Origin: an uncultured Haemophilus sp.
Lineage (GTDB): Bacteria > Pseudomonadota > Gammaproteobacteria > Enterobacterales > Pasteurellaceae
Assembly (NCBI GenBank): GCA_959600045.1
Contig: CAUGKJ010000033.1
Coordinates: 1 to 8,199, forward strand
Direction: 5' to 3'
Length of the DNA: 8,199 bases
Positions within the stretch are counted from its first letter, which is position 1. Each line of letters opens with the position of its first letter. The notes under the pieces were generated by a model. It was given only the letters and a program-made list of their open reading frames with translations, did not search any database and was not told where the DNA came from. A program made the position numbers and the translations under genes. Of the stretch, positions 1 through 7,042 are shown in pieces.

Positions 1-455
1 TCTGTTTGTTTTTTTTTGTTTTCTATATATATGTTTAATATATTTGTAAATATAAGAAATGTCATTATTATTAGGAAAATAAATAAAAAAGGAAAAACCT
101 TTTTGAAAAATATTATGCCCGCTAAGAAAATTTTTGAATAAACAAATAATGATGGATCAATTCCACTATATACTTCATTAATAATATTAGAAGCTTCTGA
201 TACACAAACCATAGTAAGCGATAAAGTAAAAAGTGAAAAAACTAATTTAGAATAAAAATTTTCAATTATAGGCTCAGCAAAATCTCTTAAATAGAAGATG
301 AAAAATAAAATAGAGGAAAATACACCAAATAATAATAAACTTTTATTTGATATATTAAAAAAACTATATTCTTCTTTAGAAAGAATACCTTTTATAACTA
401 ATATAAAACTAATTATAGATAAGATAATTGCTATATATTCTGATTTTCTATTCAT
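1..455 (-). CDS. Unknown AT-rich multi-pass membrane protein, 3' end beyond window
   Basis: I do not recognise this protein. Reading leftward from ATG at 455-453, the frame stays open for 151 codons to the window edge with no stop. The region is about 20% G+C, where random sequence should hit a stop roughly every ten codons, so the frame is very unlikely to be chance. The product begins MNRKSEYIAI and shows hydrophobic segments near residues 7-22, 39-56, 71-86 and 105-141 (the last probably two helices), separated by short polar stretches. It then reaches a lysine-rich stretch (ENKKKQT) at the edge, which may be near the C-terminus. The start overlaps the ilvM stop by 8 bases (ATGAATAG), with no clear Shine-Dalgarno sequence upstream, so translation may be coupled to ilvM. 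Composition is far from that of ilvG, suggesting transfer. An internal start cannot be excluded. I am confident of a coding frame, but not of its function. Confidence 0.75.
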   Translation of the reverse strand, partial: MNRKSEYIAIILSIISFILVIKGILSKEEYSFFNISNKSLLLFGVFSSILFFIFYLRDFAEPIIENFYSKLVFSLFTLSLTMVCVSEASNIINEVYSGIDPSLFVYSKIFLAGIIFFKKVFPFLFIFLIIMTFLIFTNILNIYIENKKKQT

Positions 456-675
456 ATAAGTTTATGTTTACTATATCAGGCAACTTCGCCAACTGATTCA
501 CCAACAAATCAAAAGTGCGGTCAGATTTTACAGTGATTTTTAACTGCACTTGGGTGTCTACCAATGCCATATCCATATTAGTCACGGTAAAGCCACGTAA
601 ACGAATAACACGTAATACGCGTTCTAAAACCTCTGGGCGATGTTGAGCAATCAAGTCAAAAGTATATTGGTTCAT
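448..675 (-). CDS. ilvM: Acetolactate synthase II small (regulatory) subunit IlvM
   Basis: This is the 75-residue small subunit of acetohydroxyacid synthase isozyme II. It stabilises and activates IlvG in the first common step of isoleucine and valine synthesis. It is a single ACT-type domain; the visible signature is the ERVLRVIRLRGF stretch near residues 18-29, followed by alternating strand-like segments. I chose ATG at 675 because GGAGG lies about nine bases upstream and the ilvG stop is one base before it. A longer frame from 711 would add twelve residues lying inside the ilvG coding end. The protein is slightly shorter than E. coli IlvM (about 87 residues), and the last codons (ATA, GTA, AAC, ATA) become AT-rich as the foreign-looking region approaches. 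An uptake sequence lies inside the gene and encodes SDRTF. Its stop overlaps the start of the next frame. Confidence 0.93.
   Translation of the reverse strand: MNQYTFDLIAQHRPEVLERVLRVIRLRGFTVTNMDMALVDTQVQLKITVKSDRTFDLLVNQLAKLPDIVNINLYE
513..521 (+). repeat. DNA uptake sequence core AAGTGCGGT (inside ilvM)
   Basis: Perfect 9-base Haemophilus-type uptake sequence core followed by an AT-rich flank (cagatttta). It sits within ilvM and encodes part of SDRTF on the minus strand. It marks DNA for uptake by competent Pasteurellaceae. Confidence 0.92.
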
Positions 676-676
676 C

Positions 677-2332
677 TTAAATTTCCTCCAGCATATCTGT
701 ATTACATGCACCTGGTGGCACTAATGGCCATACACATTCTTCAGGTGGAATGCATACTTGCAATAAATAGGCAGTTTCACTATTTAATAAACGATTAAGT
801 GCCGCATCTACATCATCAGCGCGCTCAATGCGTTCAGCTGGAATATCAAAGGCTTTCGCTAATATCACGAAATCAGGGTTATCTTCTAGAATGGTTTCTG
901 AACGGCGCTTGTTCCAGAAAAGGTCTTGCCATTGACGCACCATACCAAGACGTTGGTTATCTAAGAGCAGAATTTTCACCGGTAATTTACCGCGTTTGAT
1001 TGAACCTAATTCTTGAATGTTCATCATCAATGAACCATCGCCTGTCACCAAAATCACTTCATCATGAGGGCGTGCTTTTTTTGCACCTACCGCAGCAGGC
1101 AAACCAAATCCCATGGTACCGAACCCCGCAGAGGTAATATAGTTTTCTGGTGCGAAATGGCGCATATGTTGTGCAGACCACATTTGATGTTGGCCCACAT
1201 CGGTACAAATCACGGCATTTTGAGGTTTACGCTGTGAAAGTGTGTTGAGCAATGACCAAGGGTCAATCGGTCGATTGCCTGTGTTGTCGATATAAGTGAA
1301 ATCAAGTTTAGCTTTCAGTGCTTGAATATGCGCACGCCAATCATCAATCGCAAGCGGGATGCTTAAAGCTTCTAAGGCTTGAATTAAATCACCTTGAAGG
1401 GCAACATTGGCAACACGGAGTTTGTTGATTTCTGCCGCATCAATATCACAATGAATCACTTTGGCGTGTGGCGCAAAACTGTCTAATTTACCGGTCACAC
1501 GGTCATCAAAACGTGCACCGCACACTAACAATAAATCACATTCTTGTACGGCAACGTTTGCAGCTTTTGTGCCATGCATACCAATCATGCCCATATAAAC
1601 GGGATCGGTTGGGTCAATTGAGCCTAAACCTTTCAATGTTGAAACGGATGGCATTTTGGTGATTTGTAGGAATTTTTTGACCGCCTGTGTGGCTTTCGCC
1701 ATACCTACACCACCACCTACATAAAGCACTGGTTTTTTCGCTTGTGCCAATAATGCTTTTGCTTCAGCTAATTTTAATTCTGAAAGTGCGGTTGGTTTTA
1801 CGATAGGTTTGACAATAGGTTTGATATGTTCAGGTACATCGCTCACTTGGATGTTGCGAGGCACATCAATGAGAACTGGACCAGGTCTGCCACTTTGTGC
1901 AATTTGGAAAGCAGAAGCAATAATTTCGGGGAGTTCTTCGATGGATTGCACAATGTAGCTGTGCTTGGTGCAAGCTAGGGATAAGCCTAAAACGTCGGCT
2001 TCTTGGAAAGCATCGGTACCGATAAGAGGAGCAGCCACTTGGCCAGTAAATGCGACGAGTGGCACTGAATCAGCAAAGGCATCGCCTAAACCTGTTACTA
2101 AGTTGGTTGCACCTGGACCTGATGTTGCGACACAAACGCCGACTTTGCCTGTAGAGCGCGCATAACCAATCGCCGCTATCGCGGCACCTTGTTCGTTACG
2201 GCAAAGAAGATGGTCAAGACCTGAGTCATAGATGGCATCGTAGGTTGGCATGATTGCCCCGCCTGGGTAGCCGAAAAGATCGGTTACACCGTGCGCTTTT
2301 AAACATTCGATAATGAGTTGTGCGCCTGTCAT
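677..2332 (-). CDS. ilvG: Acetolactate synthase II large (catalytic) subunit IlvG
   Basis: This 551-residue thiamine-diphosphate enzyme condenses pyruvate with pyruvate or 2-oxobutyrate, giving the valine/leucine or isoleucine precursor respectively. The N-terminal domain carries [10 protein letters not shown] (20-29) and the catalytic glutamate E47 in [22 protein letters not shown] follows, and [11 protein letters not shown] closes the domain. The central FAD-type domain follows a linker. The C-terminal ThDP-binding motif starts [10 protein letters not shown] at about 431 and ends with DNQ at about 458-460. W468 in MVRQWQ matches the tryptophan of E. coli isozyme II (W464) known to favour 2-oxobutyrate. 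The length equals the family norm, and the frame is intact, unlike E. coli K-12 ilvG. GGGAAG four bases before ATG serves as ribosome site. The stop is one base from the ilvM start, so the two form an operon. The linker near residues 170-177 carries a small KPIV duplication. Confidence 0.96.
   Translation of the reverse strand: MTGAQLIIECLKAHGVTDLFGYPGGAIMPTYDAIYDSGLDHLLCRNEQGAAIAAIGYARSTGKVGVCVATSGPGATNLVTGLGDAFADSVPLVAFTGQVAAPLIGTDAFQEADVLGLSLACTKHSYIVQSIEELPEIIASAFQIAQSGRPGPVLIDVPRNIQVSDVPEHIKPIVKPIVKPTALSELKLAEAKALLAQAKKPVLYVGGGVGMAKATQAVKKFLQITKMPSVSTLKGLGSIDPTDPVYMGMIGMHGTKAANVAVQECDLLLVCGARFDDRVTGKLDSFAPHAKVIHCDIDAAEINKLRVANVALQGDLIQALEALSIPLAIDDWRAHIQALKAKLDFTYIDNTGNRPIDPWSLLNTLSQRKPQNAVICTDVGQHQMWSAQHMRHFAPENYITSAGFGTMGFGLPAAVGAKKARPHDEVILVTGDGSLMMNIQELGSIKRGKLPVKILLLDNQRLGMVRQWQDLFWNKRRSETILEDNPDFVILAKAFDIPAERIERADDVDAALNRLLNSETAYLLQVCIPPEECVWPLVPPGACNTDMLEEI
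1784..1792 (+). repeat. DNA uptake sequence core AAGTGCGGT (inside ilvG)
   Basis: Perfect uptake sequence core preceded by a further A and followed by an AT-rich flank. On the coding strand it encodes part of PTALSE in the linker between the first and central domains of IlvG, next to the KPIV duplication. Confidence 0.92.
1800..1823 (-). repeat. 12-base imperfect tandem duplication in ilvG
   Basis: Two adjacent 12-base units (acgataggtttg and acaataggtttg) differ at one base. On the coding strand they produce [10 protein letters not shown] at about residues 170-177 of IlvG, in the proline-rich linker after the N-terminal domain. The insert is in frame, so it should be neutral for folding. 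Confidence 0.8.
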
Positions 2333-2336
2333 GTTG

Positions 2337-2342
2337 CTTCCC
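2337..2342 (-). promoter_or_regulatory. Ribosome binding site of ilvG
   Basis: GGGAAG on the minus strand, four bases before the ilvG ATG. It is a slightly short-spaced Shine-Dalgarno match, and it fixes the start at 2332. Confidence 0.6.
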
Positions 2343-2386
2343 GTTTTTATGATTATTAAATAATTTTATGAATATTGAAGTTTTGC

Positions 2387-2416
2387 ATTGTAGCGGAATT
2401 TTTCGCCTTTGGTTAG
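2387..2416 (-). promoter_or_regulatory. Candidate ilvGM promoter
   Basis: On the minus strand, TACAAT (2392-2387) is a good -10 element, five of six consensus bases. The -35 region about 17-18 bases upstream (around 2410-2416, taacca/ctaacc) is weak. Transcription would begin near 2380 and leave an untranslated leader of about 48 bases. Just upstream of the -35 lies the palindrome TTTTCGCGAAAA, which could hold an activator or repressor and compensate for the weak -35. The leader is too short for an attenuator of the enteric ilvL type. Confidence 0.5.
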
Positions 2417-2417
2417 G

Positions 2418-2429
2418 TTTTCGCGAAAA
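2418..2429. promoter_or_regulatory. 12-base palindrome upstream of the ilvGM promoter
   Basis: TTTTCGCGAAAA is a perfect palindrome located immediately upstream of the predicted ilvG -35 region. A related half, GCGAAAA on the minus strand, recurs 18 bases further toward ilvG. The placement suits a dimeric regulator, but I cannot name one. It could be chance in AT-rich DNA. Confidence 0.35.
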
Positions 2430-2437
2430 AACAAATG

Positions 2438-2472
2438 AAAAAAACACGATAACTAAGATTATCGTGTTTTTT
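2438..2472 (-). terminator. Rho-independent terminator after the DUF533 gene
   Basis: A perfect 14-base stem (2439-2452 with 2459-2472) containing CACGATAA/TTATCGTG is closed by a 6-base loop. On the minus strand it ends in a run of seven T residues, about 44 bases beyond the DUF533 stop. It therefore separates that gene from the ilvGM promoter. The A and T tracts on both sides make it able to work in both directions, though no plus-strand gene reads into it. Confidence 0.85.
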
Positions 2473-2478
2473 GATAAG

Positions 2479-2487
2479 AAGTGCGGT
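2479..2487 (+). repeat. DNA uptake sequence core AAGTGCGGT (intergenic)
   Basis: Perfect uptake sequence core between the DUF533 stop and its terminator. It is followed by a separate small inverted repeat, AGAAAAC/GTTTTCT (2489-2495 and 2501-2507). Confidence 0.92.
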
Positions 2488-2515
2488 CAGAAAACGTAGT
2501 GTTTTCTACACAAAA

Positions 2516-3154
2516 TTAGAAGCCTGCTTGTTTTTCTAATTGTTCAACAAGCGCATCATCTAAGCCCAATGCTTGAGCTAAATCTGCTAAGAAAATGATT
2601 TCTTTGCGAGATAAATCTTTGCTTACTAAACGTGCAGCTAAGTATACATTGCTTGCAAGTGCAGTATCATTGCCTACAAGACGTGCAATCTCGTTGATAG
2701 AAATTGGATTTTGGATTTCTTGTTCAAGCCATTGCGCTAATTCAGGGTTGTTACCCGCTTCATTTGCGATAGTTTGTTTTTCATCTTCAGTGATTTCACC
2801 GTCTGCTGCCGCTGCGGCAATCATAGTACGTAAAATTAATTCACCCGCATCGACATGGCTTGATGAATTTAATACATCAAACGCATTTTCTGAAATGTTT
2901 GGTTGGCTATTTTGTTGGGATTTTTGATAGTTTTGGTATGCTTGGTAAGCAAGATTACCTAATACAGCAAGTGAGCCTAATTTTGCTAAGCTTGCACCGC
3001 CGCTACGGCCTAAAATCATTGATAAAATACCTCCTAATGCTGCACCACCGCCTACTTTGGTGAGAGAGTCGATTGTTTGGTTGCCGGTTTCAAGTTTGCT
3101 TGCAGAGTTTTTAGCAACATCTAAAACTTGATTTAAAATGCTGTTGAGATCCAT
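2516..3154 (-). CDS. YebE-like inner-membrane-associated protein, DUF533/TerB-like fold
   Basis: This 212-residue protein resembles E. coli YebE (about 219 residues) in layout. A short polar N-terminus is followed by a glycine/alanine-rich hydrophobic segment at about 34-70 (GGGAALGGILSMILG, then LGSLAVLGNLAY), and a glutamine-rich linker (71-86) follows. The C-terminal all-helical domain begins near residue 102. It carries the TerB-like signature LRTMIAAAAADGEI with the D118-G119 pair and a downstream acidic helix (TEDEKQ). The biochemical role of this family is unknown; the TerB-like region in related proteins is often thought to bind metal or act in envelope stress. AAGGA seven bases before ATG supports the start. 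The gene is transcribed alone, divergent from the transporter and ended by the terminator at 2438-2472. A weak promoter (TTGATT at 3250-3245, TAATGA at 3227-3222) may overlap the uptake sequence. Confidence 0.85.
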   Translation of the reverse strand: MDLNSILNQVLDVAKNSASKLETGNQTIDSLTKVGGGAALGGILSMILGRSGGASLAKLGSLAVLGNLAYQAYQNYQKSQQNSQPNISENAFDVLNSSSHVDAGELILRTMIAAAAADGEITEDEKQTIANEAGNNPELAQWLEQEIQNPISINEIARLVGNDTALASNVYLAARLVSKDLSRKEIIFLADLAQALGLDDALVEQLEKQAGF

Positions 3155-3233
3155 AAATGTTTCCTTTTGGTTGTTAATAGAGATTAAATTCGGCCTTTGG
3201 ACAGTGATTTTTAAAAAAAATTCATTATTTTTA

Positions 3234-3242
3234 ACCGCACTT
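3234..3242 (-). repeat. DNA uptake sequence core (complement, ACCGCACTT) in divergent intergenic region
   Basis: Perfect uptake sequence core read on the minus strand, placed between the divergent DUF533 and transporter genes and just upstream of the transporter -35 element. An AT-rich flank follows in the minus direction. Confidence 0.92.
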
Positions 3243-3254
3243 TAAATCAAATTC

Positions 3255-3282
3255 TTGACTCGGTTTTAGAATTCATTATATT
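3255..3282 (+). promoter_or_regulatory. Promoter of the NSS transporter operon
   Basis: TTGACT (3255-3260) and TATATT (3277-3282) are each one base from the sigma-70 consensus, with a 16-base spacer. Initiation is predicted near 3289, leaving about 25 bases of leader before the ATG at 3314. This placement excludes the upstream TTG at 3281 as a start codon, because it lies inside the -10 element. Confidence 0.75.
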
Positions 3283-3313
3283 GAAACCTTTCTTCATTCA
3301 AAAGGAACTTAAT

Positions 3314-4828
3314 ATGACGCAGTCAAACGCAAAGCGTGAGACCTTTTCTGGTCGGAAGGCATTTATTATGGCGGCGATTGGATCCGCTGTTGGCTTAGGA
3401 AACATCTGGCGTTTCCCTTATACCACTTATGAAAATGGTGGCGGTGCATTTATTATCCCTTACCTTATTGCACTTTTAACCGCCGGCATTCCATTGCTTT
3501 TCTTAGATTACGCAATTGGTCATCGCCATCGTGGTGGTGCTCCGCTTTCTTATCGTCGCTTTAACCCACACTTTGAAGTGTTTGGTTGGTGGCAAGTAAT
3601 GGTAAATGTCATCATCGGTCTTTACTACGCGGTAGTATTAGGTTGGGCGGCAAGTTATACCTATTTCTCACTTAATTCTGCGTGGGGCGATCAACCGATT
3701 GATTTCTTCCTACATGAATTCTTAAAAATGGGCGATATCAGCAATGGTGTGAGCTTTGAGTTTGTCGGCATGGTAACTGGTCCATTAATTGCTGTATGGT
3801 TAGTGGCGTTAGGCGTGCTTTCTTTAGGTATTCAAAAAGGGATTTCTAAATCTTCAGATATCTTAATGCCTGTTTTAGTCGTGATGTTTGTGGCATTAGT
3901 GGTTTATTCTTTATTCTTACCAGGTGCAGAAAAAGGCTTGAATGCACTATTTACACCAGACTGGTCAAAACTCTCTAATCCGAGCGTGTGGATTGCGGCT
4001 TACGGTCAAATCTTCTTCTCTCTTTCCATCTGTTTCGGGATTATGATTACGTATGCATCGTACTTGAAAAAAGATTCTGATTTAACAGGTAGCGGTTTGG
4101 TTGTTGGCTTTGCGAACTCGAGCTTTGAAGTACTTGCCGGTATCGGTGTATTTGCGGCATTAGGTTTCATCGCAACTGCACAAGGCGTAGAAGTGAGCGA
4201 AGTGGCAAAAGGTGGTATTGGTTTAGCCTTCTTTGCATTCCCAACTATTATTAACAAAGCACCATTCGGTGAAGTATTAGGGGTATTGTTCTTTGGTTCA
4301 TTAACCTTTGCGGCATTAACCTCATTTATCTCTGTTATTGAAGTAATTATTTCAGCGATTCAAGATAAACTCCGTTTACGTCGAGCAAAAGCGACCTTTG
4401 TTGTTGGTTTGCCAATGATGGTAGTATCGGTCATTTTATTCGGTACAACAACCGGCTTACCAATGCTTGATGTATTAGATAAATTCGTGAACTACTTTGG
4501 TATCGTTGCAGTGGCATTTGTTTCATTAATTGTGATTGTAGCAAATGAAAAATTAGGCTTATTAGGCAACCACTTAAATCAAAGCTCTTCATTCAAAGTC
4601 GGTTTCCTATGGCGTTTATGCATTGTAATCACCACGGGTATTCTTGCCTTTATGTTATTGAGTGAAGGTGCGAAGGTATTTACAGAAGGTTATGAAGGCT
4701 ATCCAAGCTGGTTTGTCAATATCTTTGGTTGGGGTATGGCAATTTCGCTAGTGGTCGTTTCGTTCATTCTTTCTCGTTTAAAATGGAAAAATGAAGACAA
4801 CTTCAAGCTTGAAGAAAAAGGAGAATAA
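3314..4828 (+). CDS. NSS-family sodium-dependent amino-acid transporter (MetP-like)
   Basis: This 504-residue inner-membrane symporter belongs to the neurotransmitter:sodium symporter (LeuT-fold) family and imports an amino acid with sodium. The TM1 signature [14 protein letters not shown] (23-36) contains the unwound sodium/substrate site. It is followed by ENGGGAF at the start of TM2. The TM6 motif [12 protein letters not shown] starts at 231, and TM8 contains [10 protein letters not shown] with the Thr-Ser pair of the second sodium site. About twelve hydrophobic segments are visible, ending in a charged tail (KLEEKGE). I chose ATG 3314 because AAAGGAA (3301-3307) is well spaced before it. 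The small gene two bases downstream is of the MetS type. This points to a MetPS-like methionine/alanine importer by analogy with Corynebacterium, but substrate cannot be read from sequence. As I recall, H. influenzae also has such a transporter beside ilvG. Confidence 0.93.
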   Translation: MTQSNAKRETFSGRKAFIMAAIGSAVGLGNIWRFPYTTYENGGGAFIIPYLIALLTAGIPLLFLDYAIGHRHRGGAPLSYRRFNPHFEVFGWWQVMVNVIIGLYYAVVLGWAASYTYFSLNSAWGDQPIDFFLHEFLKMGDISNGVSFEFVGMVTGPLIAVWLVALGVLSLGIQKGISKSSDILMPVLVVMFVALVVYSLFLPGAEKGLNALFTPDWSKLSNPSVWIAAYGQIFFSLSICFGIMITYASYLKKDSDLTGSGLVVGFANSSFEVLAGIGVFAALGFIATAQGVEVSEVAKGGIGLAFFAFPTIINKAPFGEVLGVLFFGSLTFAALTSFISVIEVIISAIQDKLRLRRAKATFVVGLPMMVVSVILFGTTTGLPMLDVLDKFVNYFGIVAVAFVSLIVIVANEKLGLLGNHLNQSSSFKVGFLWRLCIVITTGILAFMLLSEGAKVFTEGYEGYPSWFVNIFGWGMAISLVVVSFILSRLKWKNEDNFKLEEKGE

Positions 4829-4830
4829 AG

Positions 4831-4929
4831 ATGACAAGTATTGCAATTACAATGATGATTGTGGCGCTTTTTGTGATTTGGGGCGGCTTGATCTTTTCCT
4901 TAATCAGACTTCCAAGAGAAGAAAAATAA
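4831..4929 (+). CDS. MetS-like small subunit of the NSS transporter, 32 residues
   Basis: This tiny frame encodes one transmembrane helix: MTSIAITMMIVALFVIWGG, then LIFSLIRLPREEK. The hydrophobic span is about residues 4-25, with a basic/acidic C-terminal tail. AAGGAG (4818-4823) lies seven bases before the ATG, overlapping the end of the transporter gene, whose stop is two bases upstream. The position, size, conserved W-G-G in the helix and the RLPREEK-type tail fit the methionine/alanine importer small subunit family (MetS), whose C. glutamicum member is needed for transport by MetP. It probably associates with the transporter in the inner membrane. The gene is easily missed because of its length. 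A terminator follows 30 bases later, so the operon has two genes. Confidence 0.88.
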   Translation: MTSIAITMMIVALFVIWGGLIFSLIRLPREEK

Positions 4930-4940
4930 GGTCAAAATTG

Positions 4941-4949
4941 ACCGCACTT
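4941..4949 (-). repeat. DNA uptake sequence core (complement, ACCGCACTT) after the transporter operon
   Basis: Perfect uptake sequence core on the minus strand between the metS-like stop and the terminator. The bases just before it form a short inverted repeat, GGTCAA/TTGACC (4930-4943), which overlaps the first three bases of the core. Confidence 0.92.
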
Positions 4950-4959
4950 TGAAATAAGT

Positions 4960-4985
4960 AGGGCGTGCTGAGCACGCCCTTTTTT
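4960..4985 (+). terminator. Rho-independent terminator of the transporter operon
   Basis: A 9-base perfect stem, AGGGCGTGC paired with GCACGCCCT, has a 3-base TGA loop and is followed by six T residues (4980-4985). It is GC-rich and strong. It lies between convergent genes, and no T run follows in the minus direction, so it serves the plus-strand operon best. Confidence 0.92.
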
Positions 4986-4986
4986 G

Positions 4987-6960
4987 TTATTTCGATAAAT
5001 CGATTTGATATACCGCAAATCCAACTTCATCGGTGCCGACTTTCTTCATTGGGTATTGCGCATTGTCTTGAATAAATTTCGCCGCTTGTTCGCTTGGTGA
5101 GGTTTCAAAACGTACATCTAATTTATCGTTACCTTTAATCGGTGCAAAACGCCAGTTTTTATCCGCACTAGGATTTACATGGCCATTTTTTTCGCTTTCT
5201 GCTTTGATGTAATCCGCAAGAATTTGGCGGTTTTCATCTGGAGAAGCATAAACAATGTGCGCATCGCCCGTGCCTGGGAATTTATTACCGTAAGCACGAT
5301 AGTTGTTAGTCGCAATTAAAAATTCTGCTGTTGGATCAACTGGTTTACCTTGGTAGGTTAAATTCACTACACGGTGTGAGTTTGGGTTAATCAATTTACA
5401 TTCGCCGTCATAACGCGGTGGTTGGGTCAGGTCGAATTCATAATTTACGCCGTCAATCACATCGTAGTTATAAGTACGGAAACCGTCCCAATCAAGTAAA
5501 GATTGTGGTTTGTCGCTGGTAGGATCGATTTGTTTAAACATACCTGCGCTACATTCTAACCACTCTTTCAGTTCTTCACCGGTTGCTTTCACCACAACTA
5601 ATGTGTTTGGATAGAGGTATAAGTCTGCTGCGTTACGGAACGTTAATTCACCTTTGTTCACTTCAGTATAGCCCGTTGGGTCATTTTTGCGTCCGCCTGC
5701 TTTAAATGGTGCGCCTGCACTTAAAATTGGTAAGCCCGCGATTGCTGCAACACTTGGTGCTACTTTTTCAACGTAAGCTTTTTGTGCTTGGTTCACAATT
5801 TGAATGGTTGGGTCATCTTGCACTAGGGCTAAGTAGCTATACATGTTATCGGTCGCTTTACCGATTGGCTGTGCCACAAATTCACGGGTGGCTTCATGCA
5901 CAGGTTTTAAAAGTGCGTTCAATTCTGCATCACTTTCTGTGGTCGCTTTTTTGTTTTCTGCATCGTAAATTGGACGAAGTACCGCTTTACCATCAGCCAC
6001 TAACCATTTGCCGTTGTGTTGAGCAAGGGTTAAGTCAATCACGCTGATGTTGTTTGCCCAGTAGCCAGCCATACTTTCAGGTACGCCTTTTACGGTACCT
6101 TTAGCAATATCTGCATTTGGTGATTTGGCGAACTCTTTGTTTGGGAATAAACGGTGAGAGTGACCGAAAACAATCGCGTCAATGTGTGGTACATCAGCAA
6201 GGTAGAATGCTGAGTTTTCTGCACCTTCTTGATATGGCTCATCTGATGGGCCTGTGTGAGCAAGTGCCACAATAATATCGGCGCCTTTTTGTTTCATTTC
6301 TGGCACATATTTTTGTGCGGTTTTCACGATATCGCGCGTTTCAACTTTGCCTTGTAAATTTGCTTTATCCCATACCATAATTTGTGGTGGTACAAAACCG
6401 ATATAACCAATGTTTAGTTTGTGCTTTTTACCTTGGCTATCTACCACTTCTTTGGTTTGAATCACATAAGGTGTGAAATAGGGCTCTTCGGTACCGACTT
6501 TTACTACGTTGGCATTGATGATTGGGAATTTCGCTTGTTTAATCGCATCGGCTAAATAATCTAAGCCATAGTTAAATTCGTGGTTACCTAATGTCCCTAC
6601 TTCATAGTGCATTGCATTTAAGCAATCTACAGCAGGGTTTGGTTTGCCTTCTTTATAACCTTTCGCGGCTTGATAGTCAGCAATTGGGTTACCTTGGATT
6701 AAGTCACCGTTATCAACTAAAACGCTGTTTTTCACCTCTTTACGTGCTTGACGAATCAAGCTTGCTGCACGGGTAAAACCGAATTTCTCAGTAGGTGCAT
6801 CTTTGTAGTAATCGAAGTCAGTCAAAAAGCTGTGAATATCGGTCGTTGCTACGATACGTAAATCGACTTGTGTGTCGCTTTTCGCAAAAGCAAAACGGCT
6901 CGCACTCAACGCTAAAATGCTGCTTGCGCCAAGTTGGATGAAATCTCTTCTGTTGATCAT
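4987..6960 (-). CDS. cpdB: 2',3'-cyclic-nucleotide 2'-phosphodiesterase/3'-nucleotidase, Tat-exported
   Basis: This 657-residue periplasmic enzyme opens 2',3'-cyclic nucleotides to 3'-nucleotides and then removes the phosphate, giving nucleosides for salvage. The N-terminal metallophosphatase domain shows the two-metal site: D41 and H43 in TTDIHS, D86 in [11 protein letters not shown]126-H127 in GNHEFNYG, H235 in ALAHTG and GHSH at 266-269. The C-terminal 5'-nucleotidase-type substrate domain includes [23 protein letters not shown] and [10 protein letters not shown] segments. The N-terminus reads [11 protein letters not shown], a hydrophobic stretch, then AFA at 24-26. This is a twin-arginine signal with likely cleavage after residue 26, whereas E. 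coli CpdB has a Sec-type signal. AGGAG five bases before ATG supports the start. The length matches the Haemophilus homologue as I remember it. It is transcribed alone and shares its upstream region, with a CRP site, with the divergent carbamoyltransferase gene. Confidence 0.95.
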   Translation of the reverse strand: MINRRDFIQLGASSILALSASRFAFAKSDTQVDLRIVATTDIHSFLTDFDYYKDAPTEKFGFTRAASLIRQARKEVKNSVLVDNGDLIQGNPIADYQAAKGYKEGKPNPAVDCLNAMHYEVGTLGNHEFNYGLDYLADAIKQAKFPIINANVVKVGTEEPYFTPYVIQTKEVVDSQGKKHKLNIGYIGFVPPQIMVWDKANLQGKVETRDIVKTAQKYVPEMKQKGADIIVALAHTGPSDEPYQEGAENSAFYLADVPHIDAIVFGHSHRLFPNKEFAKSPNADIAKGTVKGVPESMAGYWANNISVIDLTLAQHNGKWLVADGKAVLRPIYDAENKKATTESDAELNALLKPVHEATREFVAQPIGKATDNMYSYLALVQDDPTIQIVNQAQKAYVEKVAPSVAAIAGLPILSAGAPFKAGGRKNDPTGYTEVNKGELTFRNAADLYLYPNTLVVVKATGEELKEWLECSAGMFKQIDPTSDKPQSLLDWDGFRTYNYDVIDGVNYEFDLTQPPRYDGECKLINPNSHRVVNLTYQGKPVDPTAEFLIATNNYRAYGNKFPGTGDAHIVYASPDENRQILADYIKAESEKNGHVNPSADKNWRFAPIKGNDKLDVRFETSPSEQAAKFIQDNAQYPMKKVGTDEVGFAVYQIDLSK

Positions 6961-7042
6961 ATGTGCTCCTGTTGTGTGAGAATCGACGGGATTTTAAATC
7001 TCTTTTATATATAAAGAAAGCGCAATATAAAGTTCTGGGATG

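Noticed and set aside
448..711. Longer ilvM frame starting at ATG 711
   Set aside because: The extra twelve residues lie inside the ilvG coding end and are not family-like. ATG 675 has GGAGG upstream and the expected MNQYTFDL start.
2356..2388. Ten-residue frame [10 protein letters not shown] on the minus strand as an ilv leader peptide
   Set aside because: Its ATG overlaps the likely -10 element, it has no ribosome site, and no alternative hairpins follow it.
2489..2507. AGAAAAC/GTTTTCT inverted repeat as a second terminator
   Set aside because: The stem is short and AT-rich, and no T run follows in either direction.
2595..2927. 110-residue plus-strand frame opposite the DUF533 gene
   Set aside because: It is an antisense shadow of a well-supported gene, with no ribosome site and no family features. 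The same applies to the other frames antisense to ilvG, the transporter, cpdB and the carbamoyltransferase.
3281..3313. TTG start 11 codons upstream for the transporter
   Set aside because: The TTG lies inside the predicted -10 element, and the ATG at 3314 has a well-spaced AAAGGAA.
5911..5919. AAGTGCGTT inside cpdB as an uptake sequence
   Set aside because: One mismatch in the conserved core, so it is not counted among the perfect copies.
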